A stretch of DNA of 64,000 nucleotides from Rhodanobacter soli (GTDB lineage: Bacteria > Pseudomonadota > Gammaproteobacteria > Xanthomonadales > Rhodanobacteraceae). Shown here piece after piece: positions 26,040 through 34,493 of this stretch. The stretch covers positions 558,001 through 622,000 of the forward strand of contig NZ_JBEPSD010000002.1 in the NCBI RefSeq assembly GCF_040548735.1, read 5' to 3'. A program made the translations under genes and the position numbers. Numbering within the stretch: the first letter of the stretch is position 1; each line of letters opens with the position of its first letter. Below the pieces are notes generated by a model, which saw only the letters and a list, made by a program, of their open reading frames with translations, did not search any database and had not been told where the DNA came from.

Positions 26040-27566
26040 CTAGCGCGACAAAAGCTGCCGCATCTGGCTCGCCGTGTGGCTATCGCCGACCGCGTCGGCG
26101 GCCAGGGCCGCGCCGTGGAGTGCTGCCCGTCGGCCCGGCGCCGCTGCCAAGGCGGCTTTGTAGGCGTCGAGGGCGTCCTGCGGCTTGTGCAGTTGCAGGT
26201 AGAGGTCGCCAAGCTGCTCGCGTGCGGGAATGATCGGGCCTGGCGTCACCGGCAATTTCTCGATGGCGTCTTCCTGGTCGGCCGCCCGCCGGAGCGTCGC
26301 CACGCCATCGTCGGGGTGCGCGCCGGCCGCTGATTGCCAGGCCCTGGCTTCCTTCCCGAGGATGTCGACCTGGGTCGCCCAGTAATCTTTCTTGCTGGCC
26401 AGCAACTGCTGCCGACAGGCGTCCAATCGCGCGATGTCGGCATCGGCGGCTTTGGCTTGCCCGGAGCGCGCGTTGGCCACCGCGCGGGCCCAATAGACGA
26501 TGGCCGCCACCTCGGGCGCCGCGCCGTCGCCTGCCTGCAGGCGCGAGGCGACGGTCCACTGGCGGCCCTCCATGGCGAGGCGGGTCGGCATGGCCGTGGC
26601 GGCGTAGCCGACCTTGAACTCGGCACCGGCGTGGACGCCCATGCTGTCAAGCGAACGCACCACCTGTTCCGCGTCGGCGCGCCGGCCGCGCTGGAGATAC
26701 GCGTAGGTGAGGTAGTCCATCGCATGGAGTTCCTCGCCAACGTCGCCCTGGCTGTGCGCCGCGGCGCGCGCCGCCAGGTTCGATGCGATGGAGTCGTCCC
26801 ACAAGCCCAGCCGCGTGAAGATGTGCGATGGCATGTGCAGCGCATGCGGTGCCGAAGGCGCGATCTTCGAGTAGGCGCGTGCCGGAGCCAGGCCGCGGGG
26901 AGCCAGTTCGGCACTGTCGTAAGCGTGGATGAGGTAGTGGGCTACGCCGGGGTGATCGGGATGTTTCCTGTAGATCGGCTCCAGGATGGCGCCGGCCTGT
27001 TTCTGGTTGGCGTGCGATGTGTCCTGCGGGGAGGCCGTGGCCAGGAGCGACAAGGCGTAGAGCACCTGGACTTCGGTGTCGGCCGGGTAGCGGCTGGCCG
27101 CGACAGCCATGGCTGCCTCATAGGCCTTGGCGCGGGCGGGCGGCGGTACGTGCCCGGCATCGTGGTAATAGGCTGCGATCGCGGCGATCAACGCGCGTTC
27201 GCGCGCGGTCTTCGCGCCCAAGCGGGTTGCCTGGATGGCTTCCGCTTCGCCCTTGGCCAACTCGTCCGGGGCGGGCGGACTCCACAACGGGTGGAAATGG
27301 GACATCGCGATGCCCCAGTGCGCCATGGCACAGGAAGGGTCCGCGTCGGCGACCTCCCGGAAGGCTTTCTCCGCGGCGGTATAGGCAAAGGAGTGGAGCA
27401 GGGCGACGGCGCGTTCGAAGTCGTGCGATACCGCGGGTGCGCAGGAGGTGGGGAAACTGACCCGGCCCAGTTTTTCCGGCGCCGGATGCGAATGCATTTC
27501 CTGGGAGGAAGCGGCCGACGCGCAGGCGAGCGTGCTGGCCAAAAGCAGGGCAGTGATGGTTTTCAT
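26040..27566 (-). CDS. Exported tetratricopeptide-repeat protein
   Basis: A 508-residue protein with a signal peptide (ITALLLASTLACASAASSQ) and repeated helix pairs typical of TPRs: FAYTAAEKAFREVADADPSCAMAHWGIAMS near the start, then ARAYSKIAPSAPHALHMPSHIFTRLGLWDDSI, and QLGDLYLQLHKPQDALDAYKAALAAAPGR at the end. Such periplasmic TPR proteins occur in many Proteobacteria without known function; a scaffold role is likely. GC is in the normal high range, so this piece may not share the origin of the low-GC genes. Confidence 0.85.
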   Translation of the reverse strand: MKTITALLLASTLACASAASSQEMHSHPAPEKLGRVSFPTSCAPAVSHDFERAVALLHSFAYTAAEKAFREVADADPSCAMAHWGIAMSHFHPLWSPPAPDELAKGEAEAIQATRLGAKTARERALIAAIAAYYHDAGHVPPPARAKAYEAAMAVAASRYPADTEVQVLYALSLLATASPQDTSHANQKQAGAILEPIYRKHPDHPGVAHYLIHAYDSAELAPRGLAPARAYSKIAPSAPHALHMPSHIFTRLGLWDDSIASNLAARAAAHSQGDVGEELHAMDYLTYAYLQRGRRADAEQVVRSLDSMGVHAGAEFKVGYAATAMPTRLAMEGRQWTVASRLQAGDGAAPEVAAIVYWARAVANARSGQAKAADADIARLDACRQQLLASKKDYWATQVDILGKEARAWQSAAGAHPDDGVATLRRAADQEDAIEKLPVTPGPIIPAREQLGDLYLQLHKPQDALDAYKAALAAAPGRRAALHGAALAADAVGDSHTASQMRQLLSR

Positions 27567-27703
27567 CGCTGAGGCTCCGGCAGGCGGGTGGGGACGATCA
27601 TAGGCTCACCGGCGGTCTTTATCACCGCCGGCGCACGGCCGTGCGCGTGCGCTCCGGCGGGCCGGCGCTAAGATGACCGCGCGCGGGGCGAGCGGAGGCG
27701 GCG

Positions 27704-28117
27704 ATGTGGAAGCGGGTGGTCGGTTACGGGGCGCTGCTGGCGGCGGGAACGCTCGCCCTGCAGTGGCTCGACTACCAGCGCCTGGTGCGGATGCATGCGG
27801 GCGACGTCTACCTGTTCCTGGTCGCGGCCGCGTTCCTGGTGCTCGGCATCGTGCTGGGCGTGCGGGTGTTCGCCGCGCCGGCGCCGGCCGCCTTCGACGG
27901 CAATCCGAAGGCGCAGGCGGCGCTGGGCCTGAGCGGACGGGAGCTGGAGGTGCTGCACGAACTGGCCGCCGGCCACTCGAACAAGGAGATCGCCGCGCAC
28001 CTCCACGTGTCGCCGAACACGGTCAAGACGCACGTGGCCCGGCTGTTCGAGAAGCTGGGCGCGAAGCGGCGCACCGAGGCGATCCGCCGGGCGCGCGAGT
28101 TGGGGATCGTGCCCTGA
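27704..28117 (+). CDS. Membrane-tethered LuxR-type transcriptional regulator
   Basis: A 137-residue protein with an N-terminal hydrophobic segment (VVGYGALLAAGTLALQWL), a second one (VYLFLVAAAFLVLGIVLGVRVF) and a C-terminal LuxR helix-turn-helix: LSGRELEVLHELAAGHSNKEIAAHLHVSPNTVKTHVARLFEKLGAKRRTEAI. There is no receiver or autoinducer domain, so the signal must reach the DNA-binding part through the membrane helices or a partner. The DUF4199 gene lies about 110 bp downstream and is the likely partner or target. Its leader and start codon also exist as a decayed copy at 23973-24043. Confidence 0.85.
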   Translation: MWKRVVGYGALLAAGTLALQWLDYQRLVRMHAGDVYLFLVAAAFLVLGIVLGVRVFAAPAPAAFDGNPKAQAALGLSGRELEVLHELAAGHSNKEIAAHLHVSPNTVKTHVARLFEKLGAKRRTEAIRRARELGIVP

Positions 28118-28226
28118 GGGCGAATTATTTGGAATGAATACGCCGAAATCACCCGTTCGGGCGATTGCCCGGCGGGGCCGGATCGCGGTCAATGGCGGCT
28201 CTACCCACCACTCGAGGAAGCACACC

Positions 28227-28763
28227 ATGTTGCGCACCATCCTGAAATACGGCGTGATCGCCGGCCTGGTCGTCGGCGGCTTCGAGCTGGTCACCTTCAC
28301 CGCGTTCTCCGGGATGCCGCCGCTGAAGTACGGCATGCTGATCGGCTACACGACCATGCTGATCGCGCTGAGCGCGGTATTCGTGGGGATCAAGCGGCAC
28401 CGCGACGTGGACCGGGGCGGGGTGATCGGGTTCTGGCCGGCGTTCGGGGTCGGGCTGGGCGTGAGCTTCATCGCCGGGATCCTCTACGTGGTCGCATGGG
28501 AAGCGCTGCAGGCGATGACGCACATGGACTTCGCCACCTCGTATTCGAACGCGATCATCGCGAGCGAGAAGGCGAAGGGCGCGAGCGCCGAGGCGCTGGC
28601 GAAGCTGACTGCCGACATGGAAGTGTTCAAGGTGCAGTACGCGAACCCGATGTTCCGCCTGCCGATGACCTTCGCGGAGATCTTCCCGGTCGGCATGCTG
28701 GTATCGCTGGTCTCGGCGGGACTGCTGCGCAACAGCCGCTTCCTGCCCGCGCGGCGGGGTTGA
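28227..28763 (+). CDS. DUF4199 family membrane protein
   Basis: A 178-residue integral membrane protein with four hydrophobic segments (TILKYGVIAGLVVGGFELVTF, KYGMLIGYTTMLIALSAVFVG, AFGVGLGVSFIAGILYVVAW and TFAEIFPVGMLVSLVSAGLL), a loop DFATSYSNAIIASEKAKG between the third and fourth, matching the DUF4199 layout. The function is unknown. It follows a GAGGAAG RBS and is paired with the membrane LuxR regulator, as I recall for related Xanthomonadales. Confidence 0.82.
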   Translation: MLRTILKYGVIAGLVVGGFELVTFTAFSGMPPLKYGMLIGYTTMLIALSAVFVGIKRHRDVDRGGVIGFWPAFGVGLGVSFIAGILYVVAWEALQAMTHMDFATSYSNAIIASEKAKGASAEALAKLTADMEVFKVQYANPMFRLPMTFAEIFPVGMLVSLVSAGLLRNSRFLPARRG

Positions 28764-28973
28764 GGCGTCTTGCGAGTGCCGGTGGGTCGGGTAGCGCGCT
28801 GCCCGGGTTCAAAGCATGCAGGCTTTATCTGCGAGGGACCGCTCCCGACCCGAAGCGGACACTTGGAATGCTAGATTCCACAGGCATCTACTCCTCAAAA
28901 GCGGGGGGCGTCGTTGCTGCGGCGAGTAGAATCGACGACAGTTTCGACTGACCGAATTCGGACAACGGGGGCC

Positions 28974-31900
28974 ATGTCCAAGCGCAAGCCCAAGAAGCCT
29001 CATCGACGCACGTTTCAGGCGCCGAAGCGCCCGCTCAGCGACATGGAGAAGGCACTGAATCGCAGCATTGAGGCCGTTCGCGCTCACCTGACCACGGTGA
29101 GCGCGATCGACGCATACCTTGCGCTGCTTATCGCCGAATTGTGGCTGCCCAACCTGTCGGCGCAGACCCGTCAGGCCTTGGCTCTGTCTGTCTTTGTCTC
29201 CGTAAAGGCACCCGTCTTCGGGGATCGCCGCCTGGCTACGTATGCGCAGTTCAGCGACTTCATCAGGCGCTTGTACGAGCTTTTGCCCACGTTTCCCATG
29301 ACGGACGACTACCTACCCGAGTTGGACTGGGGGCAGGTGCGCGTCGCCTTTGAAGGCAAGAGCTATCGCCTGATGTACGGCGGCGCCTTCGAGCGCATGC
29401 CGGATTTCATCGACGCCTTTCGCCTGGCAAGAACCGGAGGCGCAGCGGGGCGCGACGACATGCGTGCAGTACTTGCGCTGCACGATCATTTGCTGGAAAA
29501 CATTGCGCAACCGGGCGAGGTCAGTGGCCTCGATTCGGGCCACCTCGAAGTGCCGCCAGAAGAGTTCTGGGCGCAGGCTCGGCAGGTCTTGCTGGCGATA
29601 CCAGACATCACGGCCGGGTTGGCCGTGAGTCCTGCGCTGATCACTCGCCTCGGTGCCATCCCGCCGCTGGACGCTGCTACGTTCACGGCGAAGTTCATGA
29701 CGGGCAAGCTGCTGCCCTTTGCCTGGCTCGAGTTGGACGGTAAGCGCTTCCCGCTCAGCCCGCGATGTCTGTGCGCCGTGGTGATCCAGCACTGGGAAGA
29801 GCGCGACGCCCGGCCCAGCGGACAGTTGGAGCGAGACACAGCGACGCAAACCGCCCGCTTCCTCGAACAGCGCTTTCAACCGGCGGACATAATCCCTGGT
29901 CCATTGCGCGTGTCGCTTCGCCACCCGAAGCTGGCCGATCTGCAGGTCGGCGCGTTGCTCAGTACGCGAAAGGCGCTGTGGGTGATGGTCCTGGTGGATG
30001 TCCGGCGCACGAAAGACTTGCTTGCGGCCGAGCAGCGGCTTCGCGCCTTGATCGAGGAAGATGACGGCTTGGTGGCGCAGGACCTGGCCACCGGCCAGAT
30101 CCTGCACATGCCGCTTCAGGGGCGCTCGCCAGATGCGGTACGCGTGCTCGCGGTAATCGTCGCGCCCATCGCTGGCGGCGCCTCCGTCGCGCTCCCGTAT
30201 GCGTCCAACATCAAGACTTTTTTCCTCGTGGACTTGGTGTCGATCGTGGAGTCGGTCGAGCGATCGCAAGAATTTGACGACTACTTCGCCTTCGTCGATG
30301 CCAATGAGGAGTCGGCCTCTCCGTTCACCGGTCCCATGGATCACTTCGCCGCGTATCGACACTCACACGGCGTGCTTATCGGCGGCGCGATCCGCCCGAC
30401 CATGATCATGCTCGACCCGCATGGCGGATCGAATTATCGGTTTGAAGAACTACGAAAGTTCTGGGCCTCGGCGCCGCGCCGGTTTCCTGATGACGACCCC
30501 ACCACGTGGTCGGTGAAGCCCACCGAAAAGACCTTGCGCCAGCTGACCCATCGCGGCCGCCCGCGGCTGTCGTGGTGCGCCGACGGGGTCGAGCCCACCT
30601 TGCACTTCATGCTCGATGTCGACGCGCAAGACTTGGAGGTGCGGCACGGCAGTTTGTTGGAGTTGTTCATCCACTGCGTGGCGGACGCGTGGAATGAGCG
30701 GGCGGAGTTGTTACCCGCGAACCTGTTCGCGCACCAGCGAGTTGTGACCCATTGCCGCGCCAACCTAGACCGCTTGCCAGATGAGAGCGGCGGCGAGCCC
30801 TCGGCCGAGCCGCTACTTACGGCATGGAAGATCCGCGAACGCAGCGCCGACTCGCTGGTGCTTGAAGTCGAGGTCGACTTGTTTCAGGTCGCCACGGACC
30901 TGGAGGATGCCTCGGATGCCCGATTCGAGGTCTTCTGCGCCGGCGAGTGGCTGCGCGGCGCATGTGCGGTGATGGCAATGCCGCTGGACGAGCAGGTGCT
31001 GCGAGGGTTGGCGGCCACGGCGGACCGAACGCCGCGCTTCACCCTCTCGCACAGAGAGCGAACGGTCGATGTACCCGATCACCCCGATCCAATTTTGGCC
31101 GATCTGGAGCATTTCAAGCTGGCGCGGCGTGATCTGGCGATGGAGTTCCAATCCGAAGGCATCGCACCGGGTCGCTACGAACTCAAGCCGGCCAAGGCGG
31201 TTATCGACAAGATTCGCGATCGCTATCGGGCGTTGGTGCACGAACACGTCCGCAAGTTTGATCGGCAGGCCCTTGTTCGCCTTGCGGTCGAACAGTTCGA
31301 TCACCTGGTCGCCGAATACGACCGCGAGAGCACGCGGCTTCGCATGAGCCTGACGCACGAAGTCGACTTCGATCGCACCGAGCAACAGGCCAAGGCGCAC
31401 GAAGAGTTCATCCGGACGACCCGAAATGTTCGCTACCTGCTGGAGCTTGCGTATAGCCGGGGCGTATCGGAGGGCAGGATGCCCACCGTTGATGAGTGGC
31501 AAGCCTTGGTAGCGCAGGCGGATTGGTTGCTGGTGCTGTATGGGGCAAGCGACACCCTGCATAACGAACTGGAAGTCGGCGGCATCGACGTGGATAGCGA
31601 ATTCATCCCCGAAGTCTTCTACGAAGGCGACGATGACCAGGCATACCAGCAAGAAGCTGCGAACGAGCTGCTGGCACGCGGCGATGACCAAGATCACCTC
31701 GCGGCAATGGACGAGGCGCAGCGGCAATGGCTCGATGCCGCCTTTGTGAACTGTGTTGGCTTTTCCATGGCCACTCTGCTGCCCGTGTTGGCGGTGCTGG
31801 GTCGGTGGGTGAGCGCCAAGCAAGGGGCGGTTCCTCTGGCATGGTCGTACGAGGGGTCCAGAGCGGACGTGCTGGCCACCCTCGTCGCGCACGTGCCGCT

Positions 31901-32705
31901 TCAGGTGCCGCCCGCCGAGGTGGAAGCGGCGTTGGACTTTGTGACGCTGGACCCGGGCCGCGTGTGCTTGCTCGCCGGTCAAGACAAGGAAACGGACGAT
32001 GTGCCAATCTGGGAGCACCGCAAGCGCGTGCACCGCTACGGCATTCGCCCCGTACTGCGGGTCGGACAGGACCGGCTGTTGTGGGGCGCGGCCGCGGCGC
32101 ATCGCGCCTTCGGCATCTGGAATGGCACGTTCTCGGACGGCTACCCGCCTGCCGACTTTGGGTATCCCCAGATCGAGGACGTCGCTGGCTCGATCAAGGC
32201 GCACATTGAACGAGATCTGGAACTACGCGCCGTCGAAGTGTTTGGCCGGCATCTGACGTACGTCGAGCACGGCGTCGATTTCCACCGGCGGTTCCGGCAA
32301 GAAGGCTTCGAGGATGTCGGCGATTTCGACGTGCTGGCCTACCGTCCGGAGGACAACTGGTGGTTCATGGTCGAGTGCAAGTACAACAAGCCGGCGTTTT
32401 GCATCAAGGATATGCGGCGTCTTCGCGAAGACGTCTTCGGCAAGACCCGGACGACGGGCCAGTTGGCGAAGATCGCGCGGCGACACGCGTTCTTGGAAAC
32501 TCACGCGACGCGACTGCTTGAGCTATTGAAGTGGCCCGCAAGTGCCACCGTCGAGCAGCGGATCGAGGACTTGTACGTGTGCCCTCGCATCTTTCCGTTC
32601 ATGCGCCGCATGCCGCGTCCGGTGCCGACGCAGTTCGTCCGATTGGGAAAGCTTGATGCGCTGGTGCGCAGTCGCCTTGGGGGCGGAGCGGTTCCAGGTG
32701 AGTAG
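28974..32705 (+). CDS. Very large protein with C-terminal PD-(D/E)XK nuclease motif
   Basis: A 1243-residue protein of unknown family. The lysine/arginine-rich start (SKRKPKKPHRRTFQ) is followed by about 1000 residues without recognised motifs, signal peptide or clear membrane helices. Near the C-terminus lies a nuclease-like core: VGDFDVLAYRPEDNWWFMVECKYN, giving Asp1119 and Glu1134-X-Lys1136, the PD-(D/E)XK catalytic trio seen in restriction enzymes, then QLAKIARRHAFLE. The ATG at 28974 follows a GGGGG stretch; an in-frame start at 28914 is less likely. It stands alone between the DUF4199 gene and repeat remnants. A single-gene defence nuclease is plausible but unproven. Confidence 0.75.
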   Translation: MSKRKPKKPHRRTFQAPKRPLSDMEKALNRSIEAVRAHLTTVSAIDAYLALLIAELWLPNLSAQTRQALALSVFVSVKAPVFGDRRLATYAQFSDFIRRLYELLPTFPMTDDYLPELDWGQVRVAFEGKSYRLMYGGAFERMPDFIDAFRLARTGGAAGRDDMRAVLALHDHLLENIAQPGEVSGLDSGHLEVPPEEFWAQARQVLLAIPDITAGLAVSPALITRLGAIPPLDAATFTAKFMTGKLLPFAWLELDGKRFPLSPRCLCAVVIQHWEERDARPSGQLERDTATQTARFLEQRFQPADIIPGPLRVSLRHPKLADLQVGALLSTRKALWVMVLVDVRRTKDLLAAEQRLRALIEEDDGLVAQDLATGQILHMPLQGRSPDAVRVLAVIVAPIAGGASVALPYASNIKTFFLVDLVSIVESVERSQEFDDYFAFVDANEESASPFTGPMDHFAAYRHSHGVLIGGAIRPTMIMLDPHGGSNYRFEELRKFWASAPRRFPDDDPTTWSVKPTEKTLRQLTHRGRPRLSWCADGVEPTLHFMLDVDAQDLEVRHGSLLELFIHCVADAWNERAELLPANLFAHQRVVTHCRANLDRLPDESGGEPSAEPLLTAWKIRERSADSLVLEVEVDLFQVATDLEDASDARFEVFCAGEWLRGACAVMAMPLDEQVLRGLAATADRTPRFTLSHRERTVDVPDHPDPILADLEHFKLARRDLAMEFQSEGIAPGRYELKPAKAVIDKIRDRYRALVHEHVRKFDRQALVRLAVEQFDHLVAEYDRESTRLRMSLTHEVDFDRTEQQAKAHEEFIRTTRNVRYLLELAYSRGVSEGRMPTVDEWQALVAQADWLLVLYGASDTLHNELEVGGIDVDSEFIPEVFYEGDDDQAYQQEAANELLARGDDQDHLAAMDEAQRQWLDAAFVNCVGFSMATLLPVLAVLGRWVSAKQGAVPLAWSYEGSRADVLATLVAHVPLQVPPAEVEAALDFVTLDPGRVCLLAGQDKETDDVPIWEHRKRVHRYGIRPVLRVGQDRLLWGAAAAHRAFGIWNGTFSDGYPPADFGYPQIEDVAGSIKAHIERDLELRAVEVFGRHLTYVEHGVDFHRRFRQEGFEDVGDFDVLAYRPEDNWWFMVECKYNKPAFCIKDMRRLREDVFGKTRTTGQLAKIARRHAFLETHATRLLELLKWPASATVEQRIEDLYVCPRIFPFMRRMPRPVPTQFVRLGKLDALVRSRLGGGAVPGE

Positions 32706-33005
32706 GGTCGGCGCGGGCCGTGCGTCGGATAAGGCGGGGGAGGACTCTCACGCGGCGCCGATCAGCGCCGCCAATTCGTCGGAACGGGCCAGTGCATCGT
32801 GCAACGCGTCCAGCTCAACGCGAATGGGGTCAGGTCCACTTACGGCCGTTTGAATTGGTGAAGTTGGAGAGCAGCTTCTTCTATTGACTGGCCGCTTCTG
32901 GCCGCAAGCAGTCCTTGCGGTGCAGACGTCCGAACGGCAAGTTAGGAGTGCCGCTTTCGCGACCCAAGGCGGAATGCAGGCCATGGCTGGAAGCCACAAG
33001 GTTGC
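32706..33005. other. Gene-free remnant region
   Basis: No intact gene. On the minus strand, 32748-32830 encodes an in-frame piece (VELDALHDALARSDELAALIGAA followed by a stop) that looks like the C-terminal end of a lost gene. It is followed at 32826-32859 by the GGGGTCAGG repeat. Nothing else was recognised. Confidence 0.4.
32826..32859. repeat. GGGGTCAGGTCCACTTAC repeat, copy 2
   Basis: Matches the copy at 25428-25460 in about 30 of 34 positions and in the same orientation, 7.4 kb apart. Confidence 0.55.
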
Positions 33006-33497
33006 TTACCGCAAGGCTTCCGCGTGGTAGCGCATGGCCACGTCGCACCTTTCATAGCGTGCTCCATACCGGGCCATGATTTCAGCATCGTGCTGGAAGC
33101 CAAGCTTCTCGTACAGGTGAATGGCAGCGGCGCATTTGGCGTTGGTGAGCAGGTACAGGGGCTCGGCTCCCAGCGACCTTGCCCGGTCGATAATCGCGGA
33201 GAGCAGAAACTCCCCGGCTTTCATGCCGCGTGCCGACTCGCGCACACCCATCTTGGTGAGCTCGTAGCTGGTAGCCCCCGTCTTCTGCAGGGCGCACGCG
33301 CCCACTATCCCGAGTCCGCTTGCCTCGACAAAGAGAATGACGCCACCCGCGTCGATGATCTTCGCGCGGGGGTTCTCCAGCACATCCCGATCGGTTTCCT
33401 CGAGGCGGAACATGGCATGGATCCATTCCGCATTGATGTCACGGAAGTGAACCGCGAGTTCATCGCTGAACTCATGGAGGGTAAGGACGTCACTCAT
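33006..33497 (-). CDS. GNAT family acetyltransferase
   Basis: A 163-residue Gcn5-related N-acetyltransferase: ILFVEASGLGIVGACALQKTG (strands before the CoA site), ELTKMGVRESARGMKAGEFLL (acetyl-CoA pyrophosphate loop, in the Q/RxxGxG/A position), and LYLLTNAKCAAAIHLYEKLGFQHD, the typical C-terminal ending. Substrate unknown. The ATG at 33497 was chosen over the longer frame because it gives a normal N-terminus (SDVLTLHEFSDELAVHF). Divergent from the RibD-like gene, about 240 bp away. Confidence 0.85.
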   Translation of the reverse strand: MSDVLTLHEFSDELAVHFRDINAEWIHAMFRLEETDRDVLENPRAKIIDAGGVILFVEASGLGIVGACALQKTGATSYELTKMGVRESARGMKAGEFLLSAIIDRARSLGAEPLYLLTNAKCAAAIHLYEKLGFQHDAEIMARYGARYERCDVAMRYHAEALR

Positions 33498-33735
33498 GGC
33501 GCACACAGCTTTGTAGGGTGGGAGATATCCTAACTGTTGCCAGGGCGAAGTGATCGGCGAGCAAGGCTCGGAACGAAAGGCCAGTGCAGTCATGCGGGCC
33601 ACGATCATGAGCATGCCGGGCAGGTACCTCGGACCATGTCGAAACATGCTTCCGCCGTTCGTCGTTGCTTTGAAGAGGCCAGAACCGACACTGGCATCCT
33701 CGGTCCACGAACCATCGCAAGATTACGGAGGAACC

Positions 33736-34395
33736 ATGGCTGGCTCAACGGCAACAAGAAGAAAGCTCGTGTTGAAGATGTCCGTTTCCCTGGACGGCTT
33801 TGTCGCCGGGCCGAACGGCGAGGCCGACTGGGTCTTCCGGTCATCGGGCGGCGCCGATTCCACGGCGTGGGTGCTCGATACGCTGCGCGGAGCCGGCGTG
33901 CACATCATGGGGAGCCGCAGCTATCACGACATGGCGGCGTTCTGGCCCTATTCGGACATGCCGATCGCCCCGCCGATGAACGACATCCCCAAGGTCATTT
34001 TTTCGAGGACGGGGATCAAGAACACACCGGTGGATCCGTCGCCGATGCTCGCCGAGGCGAAAGCGCGCAATGCGGGGCGGCATGGCGCCACGCCGACAGC
34101 GGCGGTCCTGCAGTCCTGGGCCGAGCCCACGGTGGCAAGCGGCGATCTTGTGGAGGAAGTCCTGCGGCTGAAGGAACAGCCGGGCAACTACATCCTTGCG
34201 CATGGCGGCGCCCGGTTCGCCCAAAGCCTCATTGCCGCCGGCCTCGTCGACGAATACCGGCTGGGCATTCACCCGGTGGTGTTGGGCCACGGCCTGTCGC
34301 TGTTCTCCGCACTGCGCAGCCCGGTTGATCTACACCTGGTCAGCATGACCCCCTTCGCCTCTGGCGCCGTGGCAGCCGTCTACCAGCCGGCATGA
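33736..34395 (+). CDS. Dihydrofolate reductase-like (RibD C-terminal domain) protein
   Basis: A 219-residue protein of the RibD C-terminal/YyaP family: KLVLKMSVSLDGFVAGPNGE at the N-terminus, VHIMGSRSYHDMAAFWP, KVIFSRT, and the C-terminal NYILAHGGARFAQSLIAAGLVDEYRLGIHPVVLGHGLSLF. This fold binds NADPH; the physiological substrate of the stand-alone proteins is unknown. GGAGGAACC RBS just before the ATG. It looks like a single-gene cargo. Confidence 0.88.
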   Translation: MAGSTATRRKLVLKMSVSLDGFVAGPNGEADWVFRSSGGADSTAWVLDTLRGAGVHIMGSRSYHDMAAFWPYSDMPIAPPMNDIPKVIFSRTGIKNTPVDPSPMLAEAKARNAGRHGATPTAAVLQSWAEPTVASGDLVEEVLRLKEQPGNYILAHGGARFAQSLIAAGLVDEYRLGIHPVVLGHGLSLFSALRSPVDLHLVSMTPFASGAVAAVYQPA

Positions 34396-34493
34396 ACCGT
34401 CGCCCCGTTGCCACTTTCATTGCCCCAGGTTGACGGTCGAGTTCTGGCCGCGCTGCCCAGGCGATTTCGCTGACGGACGACGAGCACGGAGGC

